Shown here in pieces: positions 1 to 11,702 of a stretch of 64,000 nt of DNA. The stretch lies in NCBI GenBank assembly GCA_019044685.2, contig JAGTXX020000003.1:868001-932000 (forward strand). The letters are read 5' to 3'. This DNA comes from Nannochloris sp. 'desiccata' (taxonomy: Eukaryota; Chlorophyta; Trebouxiophyceae; Chlorellales; Chlorellaceae). The position numbers were made by a program, and so were the translations under genes. The notes under the pieces were generated by a model. That model did not search any database. It had not been told where the DNA came from and saw nothing but the letters and a program-made list of their open reading frames with translations. Position 1 is the stretch's first letter; every line of letters starts with the position of its first letter.

Positions 1-564
1 TTCCAAGATTTTATTCTCACTAGCGAATGTGCATTTGAAAATTAAGATCAGAATGAAAGCAACTTTTGCAGACACCCTTGTTGATGGTACCCTCAGCATA
101 TTGAGGAAATAGTTTTATTATTATTATCGTTGGAATTCTTTTATAGTGCGTCTGATCTCACTCCAGGTTTGACTTCATTTTGAAATATTGCAGCGGCGGC
201 CTTGGTGCTAAAAAAATTCAAGCTGCATCCTACTAGCATTCTGATGGCTCGATGAAAAGGTGCCAGTGCTTCAAGCTTATGCAACAGTACACTTAGTCAG
301 TTGAACGCAAGAAAGCACGAATGTACTATCTAAGGCTCTATTTAAGGCTCGAAAGCTGTTACACTTCAAGTCCAAGTTGGATCCGATCTGAACCTTCCCT
401 GTTTGGCTTGGCCCAAAAATGGCGCTAAGTAGAGATATGGCAATTGCAATCCTGGTTTCGGCGAAATTTTGGGCCTTTACTTTACAAATCGCTAAATTAC
501 GGCGCCATGCATCCTAGAACACATAAAATATACTTACTAGCCCTTGAGGATTAAAGTTGAAGAG
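1..564. other. Gene-free left flank
   Basis: I see no open frame of useful length, no tRNA-like sequence and no clear repeat in this stretch. It is AT-rich and probably holds the promoter and 5' leader of the receptor-like gene that starts at 565. A gene lying further left and outside the window could also end in it. Confidence 0.5.
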
Positions 565-3500
565 ATGAATTGTGTATTGAAAGCAGTTTTCGTAACCATT
601 CTAATCTCACCCATAGTATTTGGACGATTTATACTACAGGACAATGTGGGAAATCAAGGCATCAATGTTCCTGCAGCCACCCAGGTAGGACACTCCATGC
701 ACCTGCATGATCAGGATAAATAACAGACTTCTTGCATCAATTATCGTATTCTAACCTCACCAATCATTTTTGCTCCGACAGGAAAATGGATTGGATACAG
801 GTTACAGCCTTTCCAACCCTCTTAATTGGCCCCCAAAAAAGCCTTTCACGGTCAGGTTTGCCGTCGCCCTGTACAATACCTCTGCTGATAGTTCAATTAC
901 TGCCAGAGAAATAGAAATAGGATACCAATTCTGGGAATATGAACTGAATAAGCGAGGTGGTATCCCGATTGGTGAAAGCAAAAATGCCTTGGTTGAGGTG
1001 AAATTCCTCTATTATAATAAAAAAGACCTTGTTGCCGACTCAAGACAGCACCAAGACTTGCTGAATGCTGCTATTGCCCAAGGAGAAGTAGACTTCTTAC
1101 TTGGAGGAGAGACTTCTTTTGCTGCAGATGAACTGTTGGTATCTCAAAAGCAGAAACGAATAGCGATGCTTTGCTGCCATGGACCGCCGTTAGTGTACCA
1201 GCAAGCTGCATATGCTGCATTCAAAACCAACACAGAAAATAAACTGTTTGGGATTCACATAAACAGCGAACTGTACACGAATAGGCTTATTCGAAGCATC
1301 ATCGTCAATAATAAAGCTAACAAAATAGCTTTAGTTTATTCAAGCAGAGAAAGTATCTTTACGTCAACGGCTGTGAACTCTACAATGGCACAACTGCAGA
1401 GATTAAACAGTTCAGGTATTTACAGCAACTTCCCACACAGTGAAGTTATAGAAATCCCTCAACAGTATACGGAGGATCTTGAATATCACAAGGCGGTCGC
1501 CAGGAAAATTAGAGATGAAGAATTTGATACTGTCTTGGCCTTCACGCTCAATTCTGATGGGAAATGCCTTCTAATAGCTCTGCAGGAAGAAAAGCCACGT
1601 CTGAAGACACTGTTTGTTACAGTAACGCCTACAAACAAGGGTTCTGTCGAAGCTTTAACCGCTTCTGGTGTTCGAATGGAGCATATTCTGAGCGCTGGTC
1701 AATGGTAAGAGACGAGTTTGCGCTTAAATTACTTAGCTTGCTTTGACTTGCCTCGCTAACTCTGTTCTTTGAATCTTTGCAGGCATGTCCAACTTAATTT
1801 TGCAGAAGATGAAGAAAGACTATATTCTGCAGGCGAAGAAGGTGTTTTGTGGCCCACTTCGACCGACTTTGCTAAGTTGTTTGTGAACTACACCTCTACT
1901 TATAAGAATAGCACCGAGCCCGTTACTTATACTCAAGCGTCAGCCGCCGCCGCGGCGTATACCCTACAATTAGGGATAACAGCTGCGTTCAAGGAGTGTC
2001 AAGGGATAGATTCATGGGATGGATCTACTTCGTCACTTTTTTATGTCAAACCTTGGAGTTGTGGAAGCCGGAATGCGAATTCGTTGGGGAATAGTCAGCA
2101 GAGTGGTTACGAACTGGTCTTGCGGGCACTGCGATCCTTAAATCGTGATACTTTCTTTGGCAAGATTTTGTTTTCAACCGATCAACGGAATGTTGGAAGG
2201 GATGCGGTTACTTTCCAATTACTTGACCAAAGCGAGGTGCAAACCGATAAATTTCTTGGGGCGGTTGACTTTGGCTTTGATGCTTTTAAGAAAGTCAGCG
2301 CTACGACTGACAACAAAGTAAAGTTCTCAACACCTGATGGCATCTCAAGCCTTGTGCGGTTGATTCAGGAAGTAGTCTTGCCTAGCGAGTACGAAACAAG
2401 AAGTCTTGTGCTGCCTCGGCCGCCTCGCGAGGACGATTCAGATTGGTGTCTAGGAGGATACGGCCTTGATGTAACCAGTGATTGCCAACCGTGTCAACCT
2501 GGAGAGTATAGAGATAGCTTTGTTGGAGAAGCAGGGGACTCTTTTAAGTTTACATGCCTTAAATGCAACTTTACGTCGTACCAAGAAAAGGAAGGCGCAA
2601 CCGAATGCAATCCTTGCCCAAATTTCTCCGAAACAGGGATTCTAGGAGCTGTCAGCCTATATAATTGCACCTGTCAGTCCGGGTTCTACAACGAGACCTT
2701 CTTACCTGGCGTGAACTGCACGTACTGTCCTCAAGGAGCCGAGTGCCCAGGTGGCGTGGAAGCATTAATACTTGAAGAAGGATACTGGTCTGAAAACGTC
2801 ATTGCTGGTAGGGTCTATCGACCAGAGAGAGGAGAGTTTGACATCCTGCCTTGCAACCCTCCGTCCTCCTGTTATGGAAAAGAGTCTGTGGAGGAGGAAT
2901 GTACTGCTGGATGGGGAGGTGCTTTGTGTTCGCAATGTGGCTATAACAACGCAGTAGAAGGGGAACCAAGATACTTCTTGGTTTTCGGCTCGTGTATCAA
3001 ATGCACCTCCGAAGCCTTGAACCTTGTGTACTTCTTGGCTGTCATGGTGCTATGGCTAATTATCAACCTCTCTATGGCTGAAGAGCTTCAATCATTTGCC
3101 CTCTTGATTGATTGGTTTCAGCTTATGTCTCTCGTTGGTGCGATGAGTACTATTAAATGGCCAAGCAGCTTGCAAACATTCTTCTCCATCTCTCAAATTT
3201 TTGCTTTCGAGGTCGATGTTATTAGTTTGCGCTGCATAAACCCTGAATGGGGCTTCCTCTATGACATGGTTCTACAGTTTAGCTTGCCTCTGGCAGTGAT
3301 AGCGTTTTATATCATTCTTGGCTTGTGTGTGAAGTTTTATAGGCGAAATCAGCCCAAGCCAGTACCATTGATTGAAAATAAGAAGCCTAAAAATGAAGAA
3401 GAAAAGTGCAATGAAAAAGGTTTGTCCACTAAACGTAGTAATCGATCAAACATCCGTGGCACATGGAGTTTTACAAGCTTTTTAAAAGCGGCTGCACCTG

Positions 3501-5608
3501 CGGCACCTACTCCATTATTGCCAAAAGTGGCAACCTCATTCAAAAGAGGTCTAAGTCGTGCTGCGAGCTTGACTGTGAGAAATCTTGAAAAGAGAAAAGT
3601 CCATTTCACATTTGACGATATTTGGCGCCGCGCCCTAAATATTTTAGAAATAACGTATCTAGCATCTGTACAATACAGCTTCTCTGCTTTGAGAGGCATT
3701 GTAGTTGGAGGCCAGACTGTTGTTGCGAAAGCCCCGTATACTCCTCAAACAACCTCCATCGTGGTTATTGGTGCCTTGGTCAGTGACCTGCTTTGTGGCG
3801 TGGGCTTGTCCTAAACGATGGAGCTCAAGAGGCGCCCTCATTTCTAATTTAATATTACTCAAATTTCCGCTTTCTTCCTCATCTATTTTGTAGGGCCTTG
3901 CGTGTTATGGAGTGGCATTTACTGTCTATTTAATAATCCAGCTTTGGGTTCTTTCACCCGACTGCCCCTTCCGTAAACTCCCAGACGGTGTTCATACGAA
4001 AGAAAAAGACCCTGGTGGCTTCATTGATAAACGTCATCAAAAGTGGTTAGGTTGGCTGTATAAAAATTTTCGCATGGAGGTCTACTATATGTCTGCCATG
4101 CACTTGATTCACAGATTTCTTTTTGCTGCTGCGGTGTCTCTGATAGTTAGGCAAGAGATGCAATTGCTTGTCAGCACGCTTTTAACGATGTTCTTTGCCG
4201 TATTGTTCTATTCAAAAGCTCCATATTATAGCAGTCGCCTGAATGTTCTGCAAACGGTGCTGTATACGAGTATTCTCTTTCAATTTGGCTTTGGTATCTG
4301 TTATGAAGGAATGTGGAGTGATGATTGGTATCGTGCAATAGAATATTTCAATTGGGTAATGATAATCCTAGTATGTGCAATCATCATGTGGATCATTTCT
4401 ATGGATTTCTTCGAATGGAGGGCAGAAAACAGAAGCAAAGTCGTAATCAAACGATATCTTGAACTAAGGGAAAAGGAATTGGGTGTCGAAGAGGACCCCA
4501 GCTACGACGACGCTAAGTTGCTAATAGGGGTATTCAGTCCTACAAGGCTCTGGAGGTAGTTGACTACTATTATAATTCTACATTTCATGTTTAATTGATA
4601 CGTATGATGCTAACAGAAGCTCTTTTCGTACTTCGCAGTTGGATTAAATATGAAACGGAGAAAGCCGGCATCGCTTATAAAGCCAACGGAGGCCTCGAGA
4701 ACTTTGTCAAAGTCATAAAAGATTTAGCTGCGTACAAAAGGCTGCGCAAAACTGATGATTACTCATGGCTTAGTATGAATGATGAGGCAGAGCTATGGAG
4801 AAGCTTAGTCAACCAATACCCTGGAATTGTTGCCTATATTTTCAATGGCTCTGACGACGAAGTTGAATATTTGTACAATTTCTACGTCACCTTCTACAAC
4901 AGTTACTGGAATATGCAAGAAAGCTGGTTTGGGCGGTGGTATAACAGTTTGTATAAAGTCGACATGAAAGCGTATTGGGAAAGCTTGGTATCCAAGTTGA
5001 CTGGGGAAGATAATCGTGTAACCTCGCCTCGTGCAGCAGCCGGTTCAAATCAAGAAACGAAAAATAGTTCGGTATTTCTGGCTCGTACTGCTTCAATTAC
5101 AATTACAAATCGTAAGGCGTCTCCTGAAAAAATGTATGACGCAGGTTCTTCTAGCGGCAAGGAGCGGTTGGATTCTTCAAAAGACGTTGATCGTGTAGAG
5201 CACGTCGCTTGGCTTCTTCAGTCAAGAGACAGGCCTTTCATTGCCCGGTGGCTGGCTCTCATTGAAAGCCAGCACGAGTCCCGCAGACATTTTAAACGCA
5301 TCATTAACGACATATCGGTGGATACAATGCCGATTTGCTACCAAGAAAAAGCAATGAAGATCTTGTCGTTGGGAATGCTTTCTTTATTCCACAAACAAGC
5401 TACCGAAGCTCGAAGTAGCACTAATGAAAGAGGGTATGGCTCTTTTAGTAAAACATTAAGTGTTGGAGATGTTTTCTTGAACGAGGAATTTGTTGAGTCT
5501 TCAGCATTATCTGATAAAGCTTCTCCTTCAGCTGAGGAAGAAAGTGAAAGCGCCGGAGAGGATGAGCCTTCTTCACCCAAACCCGAAAGTAAACTCGACG
5601 AACAATAG
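565..5608 (+). CDS. Receptor-like polytopic protein: periplasmic-binding-like ectodomain, Cys-rich stalk, about 8 membrane segments
   Basis: Five exons fit in phase: 565-684, 782-1704, 1783-3778, 3894-4555 and 4639-5608, giving about 1556 residues. The N-terminus is a hydrophobic signal peptide (residues 1-20). Residues about 55-530 resemble the type I periplasmic-binding/ANF-receptor fold, with an opening like VRFAVALYN followed by a helix and strand pattern typical of amino-acid-binding receptors. Residues 570-755 are rich in paired cysteines like GCC2/GCC3 (ephrin-receptor-like) repeats. Hydrophobic segments follow at about 760-780 and 790-810, then near 830-855, then five more in exon 4 (from about residue 1004 to 1190). 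The last 320 residues are hydrophilic and presumably cytosolic. Family knowledge places such architectures among unassigned surface sensors of algae and protists; ligand and signalling partner are unknown. The exon 3/4 join lies inside a membrane helix and is the least certain. No 7TM GPCR or kinase domain is visible. Confidence 0.75.
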
Positions 5609-5763
5609 TGTATATTAGTGAAGTCTACTTTAACATTCTATAAAATTTCTTTTCTCAACAACACCATCCCTGCATTGTGTCTCACACTCTTCATTCCATT
5701 ATTCTATTTTAATTACTGAACACTGCTCACTACTTTTTTATCTGTCGATAGATACAAATAAAT

Positions 5764-6981
5764 TTAGATTTTTATGACGATGCCCAAAGGGCAATGATCA
5801 CTCCCCATCACCTGAGGCAAATGAAAGCAATCATACACATCATCAGCTAATTTCTCTGAAACTAAGAAATAGTCTAATCTCCACCCTTTATTCTTCGCCC
5901 TTAAATTGAATCTATATCCCCAATATGTGTACCCAACCACCCCCGGGTGCTGCTTTCTAAAACAGTCAATAAACCCATTATTTAAAAATCTCTGAGCAAA
6001 GCTATCACGCTCTTCTTGGGTAAATCCTGCGCTACGAAGATTTGTTTTAGGAGAGTGAATATCAATCTCTTGAGCAGCGCAATTCAAGTCTCCCGTTAAA
6101 ATTACCGGCTTGCCTCGACATTCCAACTCTTTTAAATATTCAGAAAACTTCACATCCCATTCCTTCACCCTGTAATCCAGCCGTTTCAATCCTTCTCCAC
6201 TGTTAGGAACATACACATTAACCACAAACATCTTCTCAAACTCTGCAGTGAGTACGCGTCCTTCGCCATCATGCTCCTTGTCGCCAATACCGCTTGAAAC
6301 AGCTATTGGAGGTGTACGGGATAGTACAGCAGTACCAGAATATCCTTTCTTTTCTGTACTGCAATTCCAATGCACACTCCATTCAGGGAAAGACTCAGCC
6401 AAAGCTGCAGCAGCGTCGATACAATGCTGCCCGTCCTGAAGTTTATGTTCCTGCAGCATCAAGCAATCCACTGGAGATTCGGCATCTATAAGAGATTTAA
6501 GCGTATCAGGAGCCTTTTTAAGTAAAGCACGTAATCCAGCGACGTTCCAGCTGAGGATCTGGAAGGTTTTTTGGGTAGAAGAATCTAATTTGGGGGGTCG
6601 CATGGTCTGTGGATCGTAGACAGGGCCTGGGGGTGGCGGCGGGACTTTTGGCGCTTTTGGTTTAGAGACACGTTTTGCTTTAGGAGGAGGAGGAGCAGCA
6701 GATTGCTGCTTCAGTTCGTCTTCAACAACTATATCTGGAGCATCAGTGGTATCATCCCCGTTGAGAGCAGTAGAATGGGGTAAAGACGGAGAGGATGAGG
6801 TCTTGCGTTTAGACGGCCTGCAGTTTGAAATTAAATTTGAATTTTTGTTGAGTTTGAAAGTACGCAGAAATCGCTCTGGTAATTTTGGTTAGAACATTTA
6901 GAAGAATTACATTATATTGGAAGCGAAGCGTGGGGTGCGAAGGAAAGCTGCCAACAGGGCCCGTTGTTGTCCAACGAGCAT
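5764..6981 (-). CDS. AP endonuclease, exonuclease III family
   Basis: Two exons, 6981-6911 and 6817-5764, give 374 residues. The enzyme cleaves DNA at abasic sites in base excision repair. The catalytic core starts near residue 107 (FQILSWNVAGLRALL) and keeps the metal and active-site residues: Glu147 in LMLQEHKL, the Asp267/Asn269 pair in TGDLN, Asp339 in WRLDYF and Asp364/His365 in GSDHCPLG. The first exon codes for 23 residues rich in Leu, Ala and Arg with no acid, which looks like a mitochondrial or plastid presequence. Residues 24-95 are Lys/Pro-rich with a PSKRK patch that could act in nuclear import. Starting at the first exon is supported by the phase-2 join and by uninterrupted reading upstream of the internal Met96. 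It lies head-to-head with the RCC1-type gene. Confidence 0.9.
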
Positions 6982-7297
6982 GAACAAAAGCGATCTAAAT
7001 AAATTTAAAATAGGGAAGGGAATTAATTACTTCAACCTAAACCAATGAAACGTAAATTTTGCAACCAAATTAATCAAAAAGTTAAAGTAACAAATCAGTC
7101 AGCTTTTGGCCACCCATCTGGCTTTGGCGACAGATCGGATCTTCCTTCTTTCCAGCAAATGCACTTTGAAAGACAACGGCAAAAACGCGTGATCGGGTAC
7201 AAATTAGAACCGATTGCCTACTTCTTCTAGTTTATTTGACTTTATTAAATTTAATTACCATCAGCAGAGGCTGCGGTGATTGCATTTTTTGGCCAAG
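6982..7297. promoter_or_regulatory. Divergent intergenic region, AP endonuclease / RCC1-type gene
   Basis: This 316-base AT-rich gap lies between two start codons facing away from each other, so it should hold both promoters. A 61-codon frame inside it (7045-7230) has no recognisable product and is taken as chance. No consensus core promoter element stands out. Confidence 0.5.
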
Positions 7298-9147
7298 ATG
7301 GCGTTCAAATGTTTTTGTTTTATAAACCTGCTGTTTTTGGTAGCGGTGGCAGTAATTGCTCAAGCCCCTTGCTACTCAGCCAGATCCAATAGAGTACTTC
7401 TTCAAGGTAAACTGTGGGGAGTCACTTGCCTAGACGCGCCAATTTGCTCGTCGACAAGGCAAATCTTGGCAGGATTGGGAGCTCATTAGTCACCCATCTT
7501 AACCAACCCACAACCGTATTTTCATTCTTTGCAGAAGCAGGCCCTCCTGTCACTTTTGAGAAAGTCTCTGTCGGTGTTTTTGTCACCGTAAGTGTCAATT
7601 GTCTAGCTTTTCGGGTGATAACTTTGTTTCATCTTGCAGGCGAGAGCCTCATGTCGCTTGACACTTGAAATTTTGTTTTCATTTCTCCGAAGCCCACCTC
7701 TTCATTATCCCTTCTTCTTTTATTTACCATGATTAAATTCCATATACCATACATACCTATCGAACTGCAGTGCGGTATTGCTACTGGCACTGGTGATCTT
7801 TACTGCGCCGGTAACAATGACGATGGCGCCGTCGGCGATGGGACCCAAATTAGAAGAACCACAATGACCAAGGTAATTGGCGATGGTCCATGGATTGACG
7901 TCTCTGCTGGTGATTGGCACGCATGCGGTACCAAAGCTGATAACACAGCATACTGTTGGGGTTTCAATGAAGGTCGCTTGGGAACTGGCAAGGCCGACCC
8001 TATTCAAGCAACCACCCCTCAGCAGGTCAACGGCACTTGGTCTCAAATATCCGCTGGCCATTTCCATTCTTGTGGGCTTCAGACCTCTGGGCAGGTATTA
8101 TGCTGGGGAGTAAGTTATATTTAATACGTGTATTTGCAGATATCTTGCTGCCTATTCTCTGCGCCACCTCGCCCTACCTAATTTGCCTTTATTTTGGTGC
8201 AGAACAACAAAAATGGAAGACTTGGTAACGGGGAAATCAGTGGTATAGGTTCTCTAGGGGCTGAAACATACGAATTCTCTCCTTTACCTGTAAAGAACGG
8301 TGCCAACTTCAAGACCATTTCCGCTAAAGGAAGTCATACATGTGGATTGAAGAACGACGGCACCGCTTGGTGCTGGGGCGGGAACGATGATGGAGAGCTT
8401 GGTATTGGGGAATTTGGTGGCTACAAAACCGTGCCTACTAAAGTTCCCGGCAGCTGGAAAGAAATTAACAATGGTCTTCGCTTTACTTGCGGTATCGACT
8501 CTAAAGACGACGCCTACTGCTGGGGGGCTCTCAGAGGTGGCAACTCCACGCATGAACAGCTTGACTCCAAGCCTCAAAAAATTGGCCCTCCAGGTCAGAA
8601 ATGGAGCAAAATTACCGGTGGGATGCAGCACGCTTGCGGTATCCTCACCGATGGTACTGCCCGCTGCTTCGGTCTTGGATGGCACGGTCAGCTTATGAAT
8701 GGTCTTAACACCTCCTACGCTGAACCTTTTGCTATATCTTGCAATTCTACTGAACCTTGCGAGCCTAAAGGGGGCGGTCTTTGGAAGGATATCTATGCTG
8801 GTGAATACAATTCCTGTGGTATCTACCAGGATGGTACTTTAGTGTGTGCAGGAGAAAATCCTTATGGTAGTTTGGGTAGCGGAACTGACAACAATTTCAT
8901 TTATGACCCCACACCAGTGACACCCGTCTTCAGTATTGCCGCCGTTGCTCCTGCCATGGCTCCTGGTATGGCCCCTGCAATGGCTCCTGTGCCTGCTCTT
9001 GCCCCTTCTCTTGCTCCCGTTCCTCTTGAAGAGGCTAGCGCTGAGCCAAGTGTGATGCTTCCTCCTCCTGTGGCCCCTGTCAGTGGTGCCGAGAAAGCTG
9101 TGGCAAGCGTCGTTGCTGTTTTTGCTGCCTTTGTTGCCGCTTTCTAG
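7298..9147 (+). CDS. Secreted RCC1-repeat protein with Ala-Pro-rich tail and GPI-like C-terminus
   Basis: Four exons, 7298-7406, 7535-7587, 7771-8109 and 8203-9147, give 481 residues. It begins with a signal peptide (MAFKCFCFINLLFLVAVAV). Seven RCC1-like blades follow, each with the pattern CG(I/L)...G..(Y/L)C(W/A)G.N..G.LG, so every blade carries two cysteines as expected for a disulphide-bonded extracellular beta-propeller. The introns cut cleanly between or within blades and restore CGIATGTG and CWGNNKNG at the joins. After the propeller comes a stretch of AP repeats (near 8940-9080) typical of arabinogalactan-type glycosylation, then a short hydrophobic end (VAVFAAFVAAF) that fits a GPI-anchor signal. 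RCC1 folds in this form occur in secreted proteins of bacteria and algae, unlike nuclear RCC1. Ligand and role are unknown; a cell-wall or surface protein is inferred. Confidence 0.8.
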
Positions 9148-9555
9148 ATTCACCCTGTTCCCTTTTTCGATTCAAGACCCTTGAGATGTATTTTCTTTCC
9201 TTTCTAGTTACATAATGTAAAGGTACCTAGGTAGATAAGCAACCACACCAGTGTTTCTGAACACCTAGACCCCGACTCTTGCTGCCCAATCCAGCAACTG
9301 TAGGCGAATGAGGGTAAGCGCATTATGAAAGATTAGCAGTAGCAGCCTGCCAAGTAGGCAGGCGACGGCAGAAACTACGGCGCCTTTTGTTTTCTGTGTT
9401 CTTATTCAGTAAGTTATTGCAGCAACCGTGACGGACCAGAGCTATCTAATCTAAAGGAATCATTAGCATAGTTTCTGAATCTTTTAACACGCACTTTCTT
9501 ACCGCGTTTTATATTATTTGTTTAAATTTGAACTAAAAAGTAGTGATCTATCATC
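9148..9555. other. Intergenic region with short perfect hairpin
   Basis: The gap joins the 3' end of the RCC1-type gene to the RPB4 start. At 9345-9363 there is a perfect 7-base stem with a 5-base loop (GCCTGCC AAGTA GGCAGGC). It could lie in the 3' UTR of the upstream gene or in the RPB4 promoter. No gene is visible. Confidence 0.45.
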
Positions 9556-10165
9556 ATGGCGGATGCTGCTAGCGAAAGCGCTGCAATCTTCAAGAAAGCA
9601 AAGACACTGACTGTGTCCGAAGTAGCAATACTGCTCCAGGAACATGTGCAGATCATGAGACAGGACAACCCTGATTATCAGCCAAACATGCTGCTTGCAA
9701 AAACTTTAGAATATACGCAGCAATTCTCGTCGAATAAAAATAGAGAAACATTAGAAAAGATTAGAGAGTACGTTTGTCTAGCTTCTACCCAAGCCTGCTC
9801 GCCTTATCGTTGTTGTTCTGGCTGGTAATCGCAACCATTTAATCTCACCGCCTTGTGCAACTTATTTGTTCTTACAGAGCTTTATATAGAAGGGAATTTA
9901 CGCAAGAAGAGATCGCGATGGTCTCGAGCTTAGAATTAGGTACTGCTGAAGAAGCAAAGAAGCTCGTTCCTAGTCTTGAGGTAAGCACAATCTTAAAATA
10001 TTCATTGGCGGTATTGGCCTCCGAGGCGAGTTTGCCAAACCTTTTCATGTTTGCATTTTCTTTTCTGAAGACCAAGGTCTGCTCTTCTTCTTTTTGCAGA
10101 GATATTCTGATGAAGATCTTGATGCGGTTCTCAGTGAAGTAGCTACATATCGTGCCTATGAATAA
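9556..10165 (+). CDS. RPB4: RNA polymerase II subunit RPB4
   Basis: Three exons, 9556-9767, 9878-9980 and 10100-10165, give 126 residues. RPB4 pairs with RPB7 to form the stalk of RNA polymerase II, which contacts nascent RNA and initiation factors. The protein has the family pattern: an N-terminal LTVSEVAILL helix, TLEYTQQFSSNKN in the middle (the tYa/qrF segment shared by RPB4 and RPC9), and a C-terminal HRDC-like helical end with ELGTAEEAKKLVPSLE followed by RYSDEDLDAVLSEV. The length matches the usual size of animal and plant RPB4. The two introns are phase 2 and phase 0 with GTACGT and GTAAGC donors, and both joins restore conserved residues. It converges on the uL30m gene. Confidence 0.92.
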
Positions 10166-10376
10166 AAGTAGAATCAAGTAGAAATATTCTTTGCTTCTCT
10201 TGAGATCTCTTGAATCAATCTGTACGCTTCCTCCTTTATCATCAATTTCTCGACTGATTAATTATTTACACAAAAATGACATTTTTCTTTGTAAGACATA
10301 TAACAGAAGGGGATACAGAATATGGTGAGTAGTAAAAAGGGGAGTAAATTTAATGTTTTTACAAAAATTTCGATCA

Positions 10377-10817
10377 TCATGCGGAATGCCGCACTCTTAT
10401 TGGTTCTCTAGGAGCTTTAGCTTCTGCTTCTGCTGTCTTTCGTGCATGGTGTGCTACATCTGTTTCTACAGAGAGCATATGTTTGACCTGCATAGAAAGA
10501 AAATGGAGCAAATGTATAGTTCGCTGGTTTTTCATTAAGGCGGTAGTGGCAGTGATCGTGCCCATCACAAATGTTTTCATGCCAAGGCAAAGCTAAGCTC
10601 TACAAATACCATTGCGGCATAGGAAATAACGCTAGATCCTCCCCTTCATCTCGCCTACCTTATCAATTGCTCCACGGATGCTAGCAGTATTAGCTCGTTC
10701 TATGGTCTGTTCTCGTCTGCTCAGCCCGAGGGATTGCAAGACACGGACATGACTATCTCTTGTGCCAGCAAAGCTACGCTTCAGTGTAATGAACAGCGAT
10801 CTTATCTGAGGTTCCAT
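10377..10817 (-). CDS. Mitochondrial-type large ribosomal subunit protein uL30
   Basis: Two exons, 10817-10659 and 10487-10377, give 89 residues. The first exon carries a near-perfect bacterial-type uL30 core (LFITLKRSFAGT, then LQSLGLSRREQTIER and SIRGAIDK); the second continues VKHMLSVET. uL30 binds 23S-type rRNA in the large ribosomal subunit. The bacterial rather than cytosolic form and the C-terminal extension of about 25 residues indicate an organellar ribosome. Plastid ribosomes of green plants generally lack uL30, so the mitochondrion is the better guess. No cleavable presequence is evident, which is usual for short uL30m proteins. It is convergent with RPB4 and head-to-head with the plastid membrane protein gene. 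Confidence 0.88.
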
Positions 10818-11140
10818 TGCTGCTGATACGAGTTGCGGAATATGGAATTATTTGAACAACAAAGTGAAGATTTTCAAATGTGATGAATAGGATTAATTGA
10901 ATTTTTTGGTCCCTCTGCCAGGTGGGTCACCTCTTAAATGGAGATGTGGATTTATTTATACTGCAAAGTAGCTCAATGCTTGCTTTTAAGAGCGGCAACT
11001 CTCTGATCAAAGCAGGCTCTGCCCACATCACGATCATCGGATGCTGTTCCAAACCCTCTCTTTGATATTTGTTCACTATTGACACTGCACTCCACTATAA
11101 ATTGTGTTGATCGCACCATCAGCAGCAGCATCCGGCAGCA
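10818..11140. promoter_or_regulatory. Divergent intergenic region, uL30m / plastid protein gene
   Basis: This 323-base gap lies between two outward-facing start codons and should contain both promoters. The last stretch before 11141 is CAGCAGCAGC-like leader. No open frame or repeat of note is present. Confidence 0.45.
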
Positions 11141-11702
11141 ATGAGCGCAGCACTCTCTACACCATTGGTAATTTGCAAGGCTGGGCTGTTGCGCACCTCA
11201 AGCAAGCGCCACTCTACATCTTTTGGAGCTCCCCGCCCTAGCATCTTCCGGAATAATCTTTCTCAGCGTGATTCTTTCGCTACATTCTCCCTTGGTGGTG
11301 GTGAGTTGGCCTGAGCAATCACTTTGCCAATGTTGCTCGTCAGGCGTGAGCCACTTATTTATTCAAAATTAAATCATCTTTCCACCATTTCCCTTCATTA
11401 CAGGCCCTGGAGGCGAAAACCGCAAAGTATTAAGACGTGAAGATGAGCCTGAAGAGTGAGATAATTTCTCTTGTTACGTTGTTTTGATTTAAAATATAAT
11501 AAAAGTGATGTTTTCGCCGCCCCCGTCATTAATTTCCATTTCCTTTCTTTTCATTTTTAGATACTGGACAAGCGAGGCTGAACGCAAGGGAGTCAGCCCT
11601 TGGAAAGACCCCTTAGCACTCATTGGAATCGCTGCTATCTTCTTACCTTTTGTTATCCTTGGCGTGGCAATTGCTACTGGATTGGTCGATTTGCAGCATT
11701 AG
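11141..11702 (+). CDS. Small plastid-targeted single-membrane-helix protein, function unknown
   Basis: Three exons, 11141-11300, 11404-11455 and 11561-11702, give 117 residues. The first 50 residues are rich in Ser, Thr, Arg and Ala with almost no acids, like a chloroplast transit peptide. A short charged stretch follows (about 54-85, including REDEPEE). Then one hydrophobic helix of about 23 residues (LIGIAAIFLPFVILGVAIATG, about 88-110) and a tail VDLQH. Phase-1 and phase-2 joins are both restored exactly. The form, a transit peptide plus one helix near the C-terminus, fits a low-molecular-weight thylakoid protein, such as a photosystem or NDH accessory subunit or an assembly factor. I cannot assign the family. 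A mitochondrial inner membrane protein is the alternative. Confidence 0.7.
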
